From Pseudomonadota bacterium (GTDB lineage Bacteria; Pseudomonadota; Alphaproteobacteria; Rhizobiales; Beijerinckiaceae): 12,987 nt of DNA. The DNA is taken from the NCBI GenBank assembly GCA_028876585.1, contig JAGWRL010000346.1, positions 1-12,987 of the forward strand, in the 5' to 3' direction. The notes beneath the pieces are model-generated. The model searched no databases. It saw nothing but the letters and a program-made list of their open reading frames with translations, and had not been told where the DNA came from. Both the position numbers and the translations under genes were made by a program. Positions 1 to 6,687 of the stretch are shown piece by piece. Within the stretch, counting starts at the first letter, position 1. The number at the start of each line of letters is the position of its first letter.

Positions 1-123
1 AAGTCGCTCAACGAGATCAAGGAAGTGCTGGCGCAGATGGGCCTGCACCTCGGCATGGAAGTCACCGGCTGGCCGCCAGAGAACATCGAAGAGCTCGCCA
101 AGCGCTTCGAGGAACATTATTGA
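1..123 (+). CDS. rpoA: DNA-directed RNA polymerase subunit alpha, C-terminal end (5' partial)
   Basis: This is the last 40 codons of RNA polymerase alpha, open from the left edge and ending at TGA 121-123. The residues match the tail of the alpha C-terminal domain: the helix with [19 protein letters not shown], then a VTGWPP turn, then a short acidic helix ending in EEHY. This domain contacts UP elements and activators at promoters. The conserved helix-hairpin region lies just left of the window. rplQ follows on the same strand 135 bases downstream, the usual bacterial order at the end of the alpha operon. The gap is larger than usual because it holds a repeat hairpin. Identification is firm; nothing can be said about the missing 5' part. 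Confidence 0.97.
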   Translation, partial: KSLNEIKEVLAQMGLHLGMEVTGWPPENIEELAKRFEEHY

Positions 124-126
124 GGA

Positions 127-198
<72 letters not shown>

Positions 199-210
199 CA
201 TATAAACCAG

Positions 211-239
211 ACCGCTCGTACCTTGGCACGGCGAGCGGT
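211..239 (+). promoter_or_regulatory. Inverted repeat in the rplQ leader
   Basis: An 8-bp perfect inverted repeat, ACCGCTCG at 211-218 and CGAGCGGT at 232-239, encloses a 13-base loop. It ends 6 bases before the rplQ Shine-Dalgarno AGGAG (246-250). The right arm runs directly into TATAAT (239-244), which resembles a -10 box, but I find no good -35 at 16-18 bp. There is no T-run, so termination is unlikely. It may be a processing or translational control structure for the last gene of the alpha operon. Function is not shown by the sequence. Confidence 0.4.
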
Positions 240-258
240 ATAATCAGGAGAGCCCCCC

Positions 259-684
259 ATGTATCACGGCCGCGCAAAACGCCGTTTCAACCGCACGTCC
301 GAGCACCGCAAAGCCATGTTCGCGAACATGGCGCAGGCGCTCATCAAGCACGAGCAGATCGTCACCACGCTGCCCAAGGCCAAGGATCTGCGCCCCGTCG
401 TGGAAAAGCTGGTCACGCTCGGCAAGCGCGGCGGCCTGCACGCCCGCCGCATCGCGATCTCGCGCCTGCGCGACGCCGAACTCGTGGCCAAGCTGATCGA
501 CGTGATCGGGCCGCGCTATAAGGACCGCAACGGCGGTTACCTGCGCATCATGAAGGCGGGCTTCCGTCAGGGCGACAACGCCGCGATGGCGGTGATCGAA
601 TTCGTCGACCGCGACGTCGAGGCCAAGGGCAAGGATTCCGGCCCGGTCATGGCGCGCGAAGAGGCGGCGGTCGCGGCGGCCTGA
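259..684 (+). CDS. rplQ: 50S ribosomal protein L17
   Basis: This 141-residue protein is L17 of the large ribosomal subunit, which binds 23S rRNA near the exit-tunnel side. The family core is plain: [18 protein letters not shown] at the N-terminus, then [18 protein letters not shown] and [20 protein letters not shown]. The C-terminal part is the alanine-rich, variable extension usual in alphaproteobacteria. Length is normal. The start at ATG 259 is supported by AGGAG at 246-250 with an 8-base spacer and by the conserved MxHG N-terminus. It is the last gene of the alpha operon after rpoA and is followed 22 bases downstream by a strong intrinsic terminator. It is expected to share the ribosomal operon transcript, perhaps modified by the two hairpins in its leader. 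Confidence 0.98.
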   Translation: MYHGRAKRRFNRTSEHRKAMFANMAQALIKHEQIVTTLPKAKDLRPVVEKLVTLGKRGGLHARRIAISRLRDAELVAKLIDVIGPRYKDRNGGYLRIMKAGFRQGDNAAMAVIEFVDRDVEAKGKDSGPVMAREEAAVAAA

Positions 685-705
685 TCGCGCTTGCGCATGG
701 ATGCA

Positions 706-730
706 AAGCGGCGCCTTCGGGCGCCGTTTT
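706..730 (+). terminator. Rho-independent terminator after rplQ
   Basis: A 7-bp perfect GC stem (CGGCGCC 709-715 with GGCGCCG 720-726) is capped by a TTCG tetraloop at 716-719 and followed by TTTT (727-730). AAA precedes the stem. This is a typical intrinsic terminator placed 22 bases after the rplQ stop, so it should end the ribosomal operon. Confidence 0.9.
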
Positions 731-761
731 CATTTGGCGCCGGTCTCATTTGGCGCCGGTC
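730..761. repeat. Perfect 16-bp tandem duplication
   Basis: The 16-base unit TCATTTGGCGCCGGTC occurs twice head to tail, at 730-745 and 746-761. Each copy carries the palindrome GGCGCC, which also occurs in both arms of the terminator just upstream. It most likely arose by slippage or local duplication next to the terminator. No function is evident. Confidence 0.75.
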
Positions 762-809
762 TTGCGCCGCCAGGCCCAAGCGAAACCCCAGTGTTTCAGG
801 AGGGCACAA

Positions 810-1103
810 ATGGCGGAGCGCCGCGCTAGAACGAGACAACGCACGTTCCTCAACGGGCGCCTGACGTCGCGCAACGGCCAATCCAGCGAGGATTGCCTGG
901 TGCGTGATCTGAGCGCTTCCGGCGCGCGGATCGAATTGCCGCACCCACACGCGCCGGAGACGTTCGAACTCGCGATCCCCTCGCGCGGCCTGCGCGCCAG
1001 CGCCAGAGTGACGTGGCGGCGCGGCGCGCGGCTCGGCGTAACGCTGACGGCCGCCGCTGCGGCGCCCGCCGCCATCGCCGCGCCCGACGACCAGCGCTAT
1101 TGA
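810..1103 (+). CDS. Small PilZ-domain protein
   Basis: A 97-residue protein made almost entirely of one PilZ domain, the fold that binds cyclic di-GMP. The N-terminal arginine cluster (ERRARTRQRTF, residues about 3-13) gives the RxxxR half of the ligand motif. DLSASGARIEL (about residues 34-44) gives the (D/N)xSxxG half. A short alanine-rich tail follows the last beta strand (RLGVTLT). ATG 810 is chosen over an upstream in-frame ATG at 750, because AGGAGGG (798-804) lies 5 bases before it and the 750 start falls inside the duplicated repeat. It stands alone between the ribosomal operon and the catabolic cluster, converging on the LacI-type gene with a 7-base gap. The partner protein is unknown. 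Family call is firm; c-di-GMP binding is inferred from the motifs. Confidence 0.85.
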   Translation: MAERRARTRQRTFLNGRLTSRNGQSSEDCLVRDLSASGARIELPHPHAPETFELAIPSRGLRASARVTWRRGARLGVTLTAAAAAPAAIAAPDDQRY

Positions 1104-1113
1104 GCGCGGCTCA
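1101..1113. other. Palindrome formed by two convergent stop codons
   Basis: TGAGC at 1101-1105 and GCTCA at 1109-1113 form an inverted repeat around GCG. The left TGA is the stop of the PilZ gene and the right TCA is the complement of the LacI-type stop. The 5-bp stem has no T-run on either side, so it is at best a weak shared end structure. I see no other terminator between these genes. Confidence 0.5.
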
Positions 1114-2121
1114 ACTCTCGGGAATGTTCTCCTTGAAGATCGCGTGCACGCGCAGCGGGTGCGGCGCGACGACGAGGCCGCGCGCGGCGTTCTCCAGCAC
1201 AGCCACCGCCTCGCGCGCCTCGACGCGCGCGTTCTGATCGATCACCGCGTCGAGCGTCGCGTCGAGCAGCAGCAGGCGGTTCCCGGCGGTGATGTCGTGC
1301 GCGATGAAGGTCACCGCGCGCTCGCGGCCGCGCTCCTTCAGCGCGCGCGCGATCCCCGAGGTGCCGCCGCCGATATTGTAAATGCCGACGAGGCCGGGGT
1401 GGGCGTCGAGCGCCTGACCGGCCTCGACATAGGCGCGCTCGGCATCGTCCTTCATCTCGCGCAGATCGACGATGCGCAGGTTGGGCGCCTCCTCGGCGAT
1501 GAGATGGCGGAACCCCATCTCGCGCTCCTCATGGCCGCGATAGCTGAGCGAACCCGCGAACAGCGCCACCTCGGCCGGCCGGTCCGCGCCCAGGAAACGG
1601 CGCATCAGATGGCCGGCGAGCCGGCCGGCGGCGCGGTTGTCGACGCCGATATAAGCGACGCGCGGGACATAGAGGATGTCGGAGGCGAGCGTCGCCACCG
1701 CGACGCCGCTGGCGGCGAGCGCGCGGATCGCCTCGCGCACGGTGGGATGGTCGAGCGCGACGACGCCGACCCCGTCGCTGCGGCCGCGATAATCGAGCAG
1801 CGCGGCGGCTAGCGTATCCGGATTGAAACCCTCGATGGCGGCGACGCGCACCGCAAGGCCGGGGCGGGCCTGCGCCTCCAACTCCCTGCGCAGATTGAGG
1901 ATAAACGGATTGCCGCCGGCCGGCAGCGCGAAATCGAGCCGCAGCGCCGCGCCGTCGGCGGCGGCCTCGGCGCTGGCGGGGAGATAGCCGAGCCGGCGCG
2001 CGCTTTCGGTGACGAGCAGGCGGGTGCGCTCGCGCACGCCGGCGCGATGGTTGAGCACGCGATCGACGGTGGCGACCGAGACGCCCGCCTCTTTTGCGAC
2101 GTCATTGACCGTGTAGCGCAA
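1111..2121 (-). CDS. LacI-family transcriptional regulator
   Basis: A 336-residue regulator with an N-terminal LacI helix-turn-helix (residues about 3-25, YTVNDVAKEAGVSVATVDRVLN) and hinge, then a periplasmic-binding-like sensor domain from about residue 55. The recognition helix reads TVDRVLN where most LacI members have TVSRVLN. The start is TTG 2121: on the minus strand GGAGG (2131-2127) precedes it by 5 bases and it leaves the HTH at the very N-terminus. A longer reading from TTG 2169 has no Shine-Dalgarno and adds 16 residues of unlike sequence. The gene is divergent from the oxidoreductase that begins the catabolic/transport operon, with repeats between them. A role as its local repressor, released by the imported substrate or an intermediate, is inferred from this arrangement. 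The ligand is unknown. Confidence 0.9.
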   Translation of the reverse strand: MRYTVNDVAKEAGVSVATVDRVLNHRAGVRERTRLLVTESARRLGYLPASAEAAADGAALRLDFALPAGGNPFILNLRRELEAQARPGLAVRVAAIEGFNPDTLAAALLDYRGRSDGVGVVALDHPTVREAIRALAASGVAVATLASDILYVPRVAYIGVDNRAAGRLAGHLMRRFLGADRPAEVALFAGSLSYRGHEEREMGFRHLIAEEAPNLRIVDLREMKDDAERAYVEAGQALDAHPGLVGIYNIGGGTSGIARALKERGRERAVTFIAHDITAGNRLLLLDATLDAVIDQNARVEAREAVAVLENAARGLVVAPHPLRVHAIFKENIPES

Positions 2122-2159
2122 GCCGGCCTCCGCCCTCCCGATGCGATTCGATGTCTCGC

Positions 2160-2341
2160 TTCGCCTCAATACATCAATTCACATCATTTCTACAAGATTG
2201 CGTGAGCGGGCTTGGCGTTCACGCGCAGATTGTCGTGAGAATGAGGGGCTTTGCCCGCGACCACGTTGACGAAACCCGCATTTCGTGTCAATTCGCCTCA
2301 AATCAACGACCCGCCGATGCGGGCGCGGCGGGGAGGGAGTC
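2160..2341. promoter_or_regulatory. Divergent control region between regulator and operon
   Basis: This region, with the leader to 2122, separates the two transcription units and holds several repeats. TTCGCCTCAA occurs exactly at 2160-2169 and 2292-2301, spaced 132 bp. ACATCAATTC (2171-2180) is followed at once by the near copy ACATCATTTC (2181-2190). AGATTG-CGTGAG (2195-2206) recurs as AGATTGTCGTGAG (2227-2239), 32 bp on. GCGTGA/TCACGC (2200-2205, 2219-2224) is an inverted pair. The 3' end carries the strong Shine-Dalgarno GGGGAGGG before ATG 2342. Which repeats are operators cannot be decided from one sequence. Confidence 0.5.
2266..2291. promoter_or_regulatory. Candidate LacI-type operator overlapping a possible promoter
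   Basis: Inner arms ACGAAA (2269-2274) and TTTCGT (2281-2286) form a perfect inverted repeat around CCCGCA. Outer arms TTGAC (2266-2270) and GTCAA (2287-2291) extend it with a one-base offset. The size of about 18-26 bp fits a LacI-family dimer site. TTGACG at 2266-2271 also reads as a -35 with a weak -10 (CAATTC, 2289-2294) after 17 bp. A repressor here would cover the promoter of the downstream operon. The assignment is inference. Confidence 0.4.
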
Positions 2342-3448
2342 ATGGGCGAGGCCTTTCGGCCCGATGTCGAGATACGCGCCCGCGGCGGCCGGATCGGCTG
2401 CGTCGGCGCCGGCATGATCATGGCCGAGTGCCATCTCGCCGCCTACAGCCAAGCCGGCTTCCCCGTCGTCGCCATCGCCTCGCGCAACCGCGCCAATGCG
2501 GCGAAGGTCGCCGAACGCTGGGGCCTGCCGAAGGTGCACGACACGCCCGAGGCGTTGATCGCGGACCCGCAAATCGAGATCGTCGACATCGCCTATCCCC
2601 CCGACTTGCAGCCGGCGCTGATCCGGCTGGCGCTGAAGCAGCCGCATGTGAAGGCGGTGCTGGCGCAAAAGCCGCTGGCTTTGTCGCTCGACGAGGCGGT
2701 CGCCCTGCGCGACGAAGCGGCGGCGGCGGGGAAAATCCTCTCCGTCAACCAGAACATGCGCTACGACCAATCGATGCGCGTCGCCAAGCAGATCCTCGAA
2801 AGCGGCGCGCTGGGCGAGATCGTGTTCGCCGAGATCGACATGCACGCGATCCCGCACTGGCAGGGGTTTCTCGCCGGCTACGACCGGCTGACGCTCGCCA
2901 ACATGAGCGTGCATCATCTCGACGTGCTGCGCTATCTCCTGGGCGATCCCGAGACGATCACGACGCTGACGCGCAGCGACCCGCGCACGGCATTCGCCCA
3001 CAAGGACGGCATCACCATTTCGACGCTGACCTTTCCCTCCGGCGCGATGGCGGTGTCGCTGGAGGATGTCTGGTCGGGGCCAAGGCGGGCCGGCTACCGC
3101 GACGATCAATATATCGGCTGGCGGATCGAGGGGACCGACGGCGTCGCCAAGGGCACGATCGGCTGGCCGACCGGCGCCGCCTCGACGCTGACCTACGCCT
3201 CGACGCGGACCACCGGCGGCGAGTGGGTGACGCCGAGCTGGGACACGATGTGGTTTCCGCACGCCTTCATCGGCGTGATGGAGCAATTGCAATATGCGGT
3301 GCAGAGCGGCGAGCCGCCGGCGCTTTCGGTCGCCGACAACGTCAAGACGATGGCGCTGGTCGAGGCCGGCTATCGCTCGATGACGCAAGCGCGCACGGTG
3401 CGGCTCAGCGAAATATCAATCCAAGGCCACGGAGGACGCGCATCATGA
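2342..3448 (+). CDS. Gfo/Idh/MocA-family oxidoreductase
   Basis: A 368-residue NAD(P)-dependent dehydrogenase of the Gfo/Idh/MocA family, whose members oxidise sugars, inositols and related polyols in the cytoplasm. The N-terminal Rossmann motif is RIGCVGAGMI at residues 17-26. The family EKP motif reads QKP here, with the likely catalytic lysine at K110. VHHLDVLRYLLG (190-201) supplies the conserved histidine-aspartate site (H191/H192, D194). The C-terminal alpha/beta domain follows to residue 368. ATG 2342 is chosen because GGGGAGGG lies a few bases upstream; an in-frame GTG at 2285 lies inside the presumed operator. It is the first gene of the operon and overlaps the next start by 4 bases (ATGA). 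The position beside IolE/MocC-type isomerases suggests an inositol- or sugar-like substrate, which is not proven. Confidence 0.93.
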   Translation: MGEAFRPDVEIRARGGRIGCVGAGMIMAECHLAAYSQAGFPVVAIASRNRANAAKVAERWGLPKVHDTPEALIADPQIEIVDIAYPPDLQPALIRLALKQPHVKAVLAQKPLALSLDEAVALRDEAAAAGKILSVNQNMRYDQSMRVAKQILESGALGEIVFAEIDMHAIPHWQGFLAGYDRLTLANMSVHHLDVLRYLLGDPETITTLTRSDPRTAFAHKDGITISTLTFPSGAMAVSLEDVWSGPRRAGYRDDQYIGWRIEGTDGVAKGTIGWPTGAASTLTYASTRTTGGEWVTPSWDTMWFPHAFIGVMEQLQYAVQSGEPPALSVADNVKTMALVEAGYRSMTQARTVRLSEISIQGHGGRAS

Positions 3449-4359
3449 TGCAGGCGGGCATTTTCACCGGCTATTTCCCCTATGGCCTGAAGGAGACGGC
3501 GCAGAAAATCCGCGCGCTCGACTTCAACACCGTGCAGCTCGACCTGCATTTCAAGGACATCGACCTCGGCCCCGGGGAGATCACGCGCGAGAAGGCGAAG
3601 GAGGTGCGGGATGTGTTCCGCAACCACAATCTGCCGATCTGCTGCATCTCGGGCTACACCAACATCGTGCATCCCGATCCGGCCGAGCGGGCGCGCCGCG
3701 TCGGCTATCTCAAGGAGATCATCCGCCACGCGCGCGATTTCGGCACGCCTTATGTGATCTCCGAGACCGGCACGTTCAACACGGAGTCGGATTGGGCGCC
3801 TCACCCCAAGAACAAGACCGAAGAAGGGTTCGCCGATTGCCGGCGCGTGATCGCCGATCTGGCGCAGACCGCCTACGACCACGGCGCGGTGTTCCTGCTG
3901 GAGACCTATGTCAACAATGTCGTCGGCTCGGTCGAAGAGACGGTGCGCATGTTCGCGCAGGTCGATCACCCCGGCCTCGGGCTGCTGATGGACCCCACCA
4001 ACTATTTCGAGACGCACAACATCGACCGGATGGATCAGATCCTCAATCAGGTGTTCGACACGTTGAGCGACAAGATCCGCATCGGCCACGCCAAGGACGT
4101 CAAACGCTCGGGCGCCGACAAGTCGGAGAAACACGCCGACATCGGCGACGCCGACGCGCTGGAAAGCCACACCTTCCGTGGCGTGGGCGAGATCGAACTG
4201 CCGGCGCCGGGACTGGGCAGCCTCAACTACGATCTCTATCTGCGCCGGCTGGCCGAGAAACACCCCAACATCCCCGTCATCATCGAACACCTGTCCGAGG
4301 ACGACGTGCCGCGCGCGAAGAAATTCCTCGACGGCAAATTCCGCGCGAACGGTCTTTGA
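3445..4359 (+). CDS. Sugar phosphate isomerase/epimerase family TIM-barrel protein
   Basis: A 304-residue AP-endonuclease-family-2 (xylose-isomerase-like) TIM barrel. Such proteins are divalent-metal isomerases, epimerases or dehydratases of sugars and inosose. Probable metal ligands lie on successive strands: E153 in FLLETYV, D183 in LLMDPTNYF, H215 in RIGHAKDVK and E281 in VIIEHL, the expected E-D-H-E pattern. Length is typical. The start is ATG 3445 with GGAGG at 3431-3435 (9-base spacer); the adjacent ATG 3448 is possible. It overlaps the oxidoreductase stop by 4 bases and the DUF4432 start by 1 base, so translational coupling is likely. A second, different member of the superfamily occurs at 7570, so the two probably act on different intermediates. 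Exact reaction not identifiable. Confidence 0.9.
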   Translation: MMQAGIFTGYFPYGLKETAQKIRALDFNTVQLDLHFKDIDLGPGEITREKAKEVRDVFRNHNLPICCISGYTNIVHPDPAERARRVGYLKEIIRHARDFGTPYVISETGTFNTESDWAPHPKNKTEEGFADCRRVIADLAQTAYDHGAVFLLETYVNNVVGSVEETVRMFAQVDHPGLGLLMDPTNYFETHNIDRMDQILNQVFDTLSDKIRIGHAKDVKRSGADKSEKHADIGDADALESHTFRGVGEIELPAPGLGSLNYDLYLRRLAEKHPNIPVIIEHLSEDDVPRAKKFLDGKFRANGL

Positions 4360-5537
4360 TGGTCGAACTGTTCGGCCAAAGGCTGAGCAAGCGCGAGGTC
4401 GACGCCCGCGCCGGCCTGCTGGCGCAATTCGCCGGCGTGCGCTTGCTGACGCTCGCCGACGGGGTCGAGCGCGGCGTGCGCGCGCTGGAGTTCCGCACCG
4501 GCGGCGGGCTGCGCTTCACGGTGCTGATCGACCGCGCGTTCGACATCGGCGAATGCGAGTTCAGGGGCCAGGCGCTCGGCTGGCAATCGCCGACCGGCTT
4601 CCGCCATCCCGGCCTGATCGATTACGAGGGCGAGGGCGGGCTGTCGTTCGCGCGCTCGTTCTCCGGCCTATTGGTGACCTGCGGCCTCGACCACACGCTC
4701 GGGCCGACGCAATCGAGCGCCGACAATTACGGCTATCCCGGCCGCCAGAGCGTCAACCATTCGCTGCATGGCCGGTTGACGACCATCCCCGCGCAACTCG
4801 TCGGCTATGGCGAGAGCTGGCGCGGCGACGAATGCGTGTTGTGGGCGGAGGCGATCGTGCGCCAATCCGCGATGTTCGCCGAGGATCTGCACCTGCACCG
4901 CCGCATCGAGGCCGACGTCGGCGGCAACGAAATCCGCATCTCGGACCGCGTCGTCAACCACGGTTTTCGCCGCACGCCGCATATGTTCTTCTATCACGTC
5001 AATCTTGGCTATCCGCTGCTCGACGAAGGCGCGCGCTATCTGGCGCCGATCGAGGACGTGGTGTTCGCCGCCCACGCCGGCGAGGCCTATCGGCGGCAGA
5101 ATGTCGGCTACCGCACCTGTCCCGCGCCCTCGGACGATTTCGTCGAGCAGGTCTGGCAGCACGAATGCGCGGCGGATGCGGCGGGAGAGACGCATGTCGC
5201 GCTGGTCAACGACCGGCTGGCGCTCGGCTTCGAGGTGACGACGCGCAAGGATCAACTGCCCTGTCTCTATCAATGGCAGGATTTCCAGTCCGGCCACTAC
5301 GCGCTGGGGATCGAACCCTCGACCCATCATGTGCGCGGCGAGCCGTTCGCACGCGAGCGCGACGAGATGATCTGGTTGATGCACGACGAGGAGCGCCACT
5401 ACGATGCGCGCTTCCGGGTGCTCGACGGCGCGGCCGCCATCGCGGCGGCGCAGGCGCGCATCACGGCGGCGGCGATGCAGCCGCAGCAGGACTTTCCCGA
5501 ACCTTCGGGACGATTTAAGACATTGCCCAAGCGCTGA
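4359..5537 (+). CDS. DUF4432 aldose-1-epimerase-like protein
   Basis: A 392-residue protein of the DUF4432 branch of the galactose mutarotase-like (aldose 1-epimerase) beta-sandwich superfamily. Recognisable stretches are LIDRAFDIGECEFRG, GWQSPTGFRHPG, SGLLVTCGLDHT, FFYHVNLGYPLLDEG with H213, and ALGIEPSTHH with E319. The histidine and glutamate occupy places comparable with the catalytic pair of mutarotases. It starts at ATG 4359, sharing one base with the upstream stop (TGATG). Members are soluble and usually lie in carbohydrate gene clusters. A role in converting anomers or epimers of the imported compound is inferred. The C-terminal 25 residues are alanine/proline-rich and beyond the domain. 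The next gene begins 26 bases downstream. Confidence 0.87.
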   Translation: MVELFGQRLSKREVDARAGLLAQFAGVRLLTLADGVERGVRALEFRTGGGLRFTVLIDRAFDIGECEFRGQALGWQSPTGFRHPGLIDYEGEGGLSFARSFSGLLVTCGLDHTLGPTQSSADNYGYPGRQSVNHSLHGRLTTIPAQLVGYGESWRGDECVLWAEAIVRQSAMFAEDLHLHRRIEADVGGNEIRISDRVVNHGFRRTPHMFFYHVNLGYPLLDEGARYLAPIEDVVFAAHAGEAYRRQNVGYRTCPAPSDDFVEQVWQHECAADAAGETHVALVNDRLALGFEVTTRKDQLPCLYQWQDFQSGHYALGIEPSTHHVRGEPFARERDEMIWLMHDEERHYDARFRVLDGAAAIAAAQARITAAAMQPQQDFPEPSGRFKTLPKR

Positions 5538-5563
5538 GGCGACGAGGACTTTCGAGGCTTGAC

Positions 5564-6661
5564 ATGACGATGGCGATGCAGGCGCAACGCGATTATTCGC
5601 TGGTGGGCGAAAGCACCCGCCGCGCGATCGAGGCGGGGCTGGTCTCGGCCGAATGGTATCATTCCGAGGTGCCGCGCAAGGTGATGAAGGAGCTGATGCA
5701 GCGCTCCGACGGGCCGGCGATCCGCGACACCATCCTGTGGCTCGGCCTGTTGTTGCTCAGCGGCGCCGGCGGCGTCTATTTCTGGGGCTCGTGGGCGTGC
5801 GTTCCGTTCTTCCTCGTCTATGGCGTGCTCTACGGCTCCGCCTGCGACTCGCGCTGGCACGAATGCAGCCACGGCACCGCGTTCAGGACGCCGTGGATGA
5901 ACACCGTGGTTTATGAGATCGCCAGCTTCCAGGTGATGCGCAATCCCGTCACCTGGCGCTGGAGCCATGCGCGCCACCACACCGACACCATCATCGTCGG
6001 CCGCGACGCCGAGATCGCCGTGATGCGGCCGCCGGCTTTGTTCAAGCTCGCCGCCAACTATCTCGGCATCTTCGACGCCTGGTATTCGCTGCGCACGCTG
6101 CTGCGCAACGCGATGGGCGTATTGTCGCCCGACGAGAAGGATTACATCCCCGCCTCCGAGCAACCGAAGGCGATCTTCGCCGCGCGCTGGCACATCGCGA
6201 TCTACGCGGCGACGCTCGTCGCGGCGCTGGCGATGCGCTCGTTCCTGCCGCTGATGCTGATCGGCCTGCCGCGTCTCTATGGTTGCTGGCACATGGTGAT
6301 GGTTGGCCTGTTGCAGCACGGCGGGCTTGCAGACAACGTGCTCGACCACCGACTCAATTCGCGCACCGTCTATATGAATCCGATCAGCCGCTTCATTTAC
6401 TGGAACATGAACTATCACGTCGAACATCATATGTTCCCGATGGTGCCGTTCCATGCGCTGCCGCGGCTGCATCAACTCATCAAGGGCGACCTGCCGCCGC
6501 CCAATCCGTCGATCCTGGCCGCCTATCGCGAGATGATTCCCGCGGTGCTCAAACAAATGCGCGATCCCAACTATTTCGTGCGCCGCGAGCTGCCGCCGAC
6601 CGCGCGGCCCTATCGCGAGGATTTGCACGAGGCGGCGCTCGGGCTGCAATCGGTCGCCTGA
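5564..6661 (+). CDS. Membrane fatty-acid-desaturase / MocD-like di-iron oxygenase
   Basis: A 365-residue membrane protein of the fatty acid desaturase/hydroxylase superfamily, which uses a histidine-bound di-iron site, O2 and electrons. All three histidine boxes are present: HECSH (99-103), HARHH (135-139) and HVEHH (285-289), with a further candidate ligand H252 in LLQHGG. Hydrophobic spans at about 54-90 and 205-235 fit the usual paired transmembrane hairpins with the boxes on the cytoplasmic face. ATG 5564 follows GAGG (5554-5557) by 6 bases; ATGs at 5570 and 5576 are alternatives. Its place among sugar catabolism and transport genes, not lipid genes, fits MocD, an oxygenase needed to demethylate 3-O-methyl-scyllo-inosamine in rhizobia. 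I did not find a ferredoxin or reductase in the window. Superfamily call is firm; the substrate is inference. Confidence 0.9.
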   Translation: MTMAMQAQRDYSLVGESTRRAIEAGLVSAEWYHSEVPRKVMKELMQRSDGPAIRDTILWLGLLLLSGAGGVYFWGSWACVPFFLVYGVLYGSACDSRWHECSHGTAFRTPWMNTVVYEIASFQVMRNPVTWRWSHARHHTDTIIVGRDAEIAVMRPPALFKLAANYLGIFDAWYSLRTLLRNAMGVLSPDEKDYIPASEQPKAIFAARWHIAIYAATLVAALAMRSFLPLMLIGLPRLYGCWHMVMVGLLQHGGLADNVLDHRLNSRTVYMNPISRFIYWNMNYHVEHHMFPMVPFHALPRLHQLIKGDLPPPNPSILAAYREMIPAVLKQMRDPNYFVRRELPPTARPYREDLHEAALGLQSVA

Positions 6662-6687
6662 AGCAGCGACGAGCGGGAGGAAAGCCA

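Noticed and set aside
730..761. Attachment site or insertion-sequence end
   Set aside because: A single local tandem duplication with no integrase, transposase or terminal inverted repeats.
2251..3444. N-terminal extension of the first TIM-barrel gene through the oxidoreductase region
   Set aside because: It is the wrong frame of the oxidoreductase gene. The conserved barrel starts at ATG 3445 with its own Shine-Dalgarno.
2303..4290. Minus-strand open frames opposite the oxidoreductase and first TIM-barrel gene
   Set aside because: Both plus-strand genes have strong family motifs. The antisense products are low-complexity arginine-rich chains.
5564..6661. Ordinary lipid desaturase gene
   Set aside because: The superfamily is right but neighbours are sugar catabolism and import genes, and a MocD-like role fits better. 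This is not excluded.
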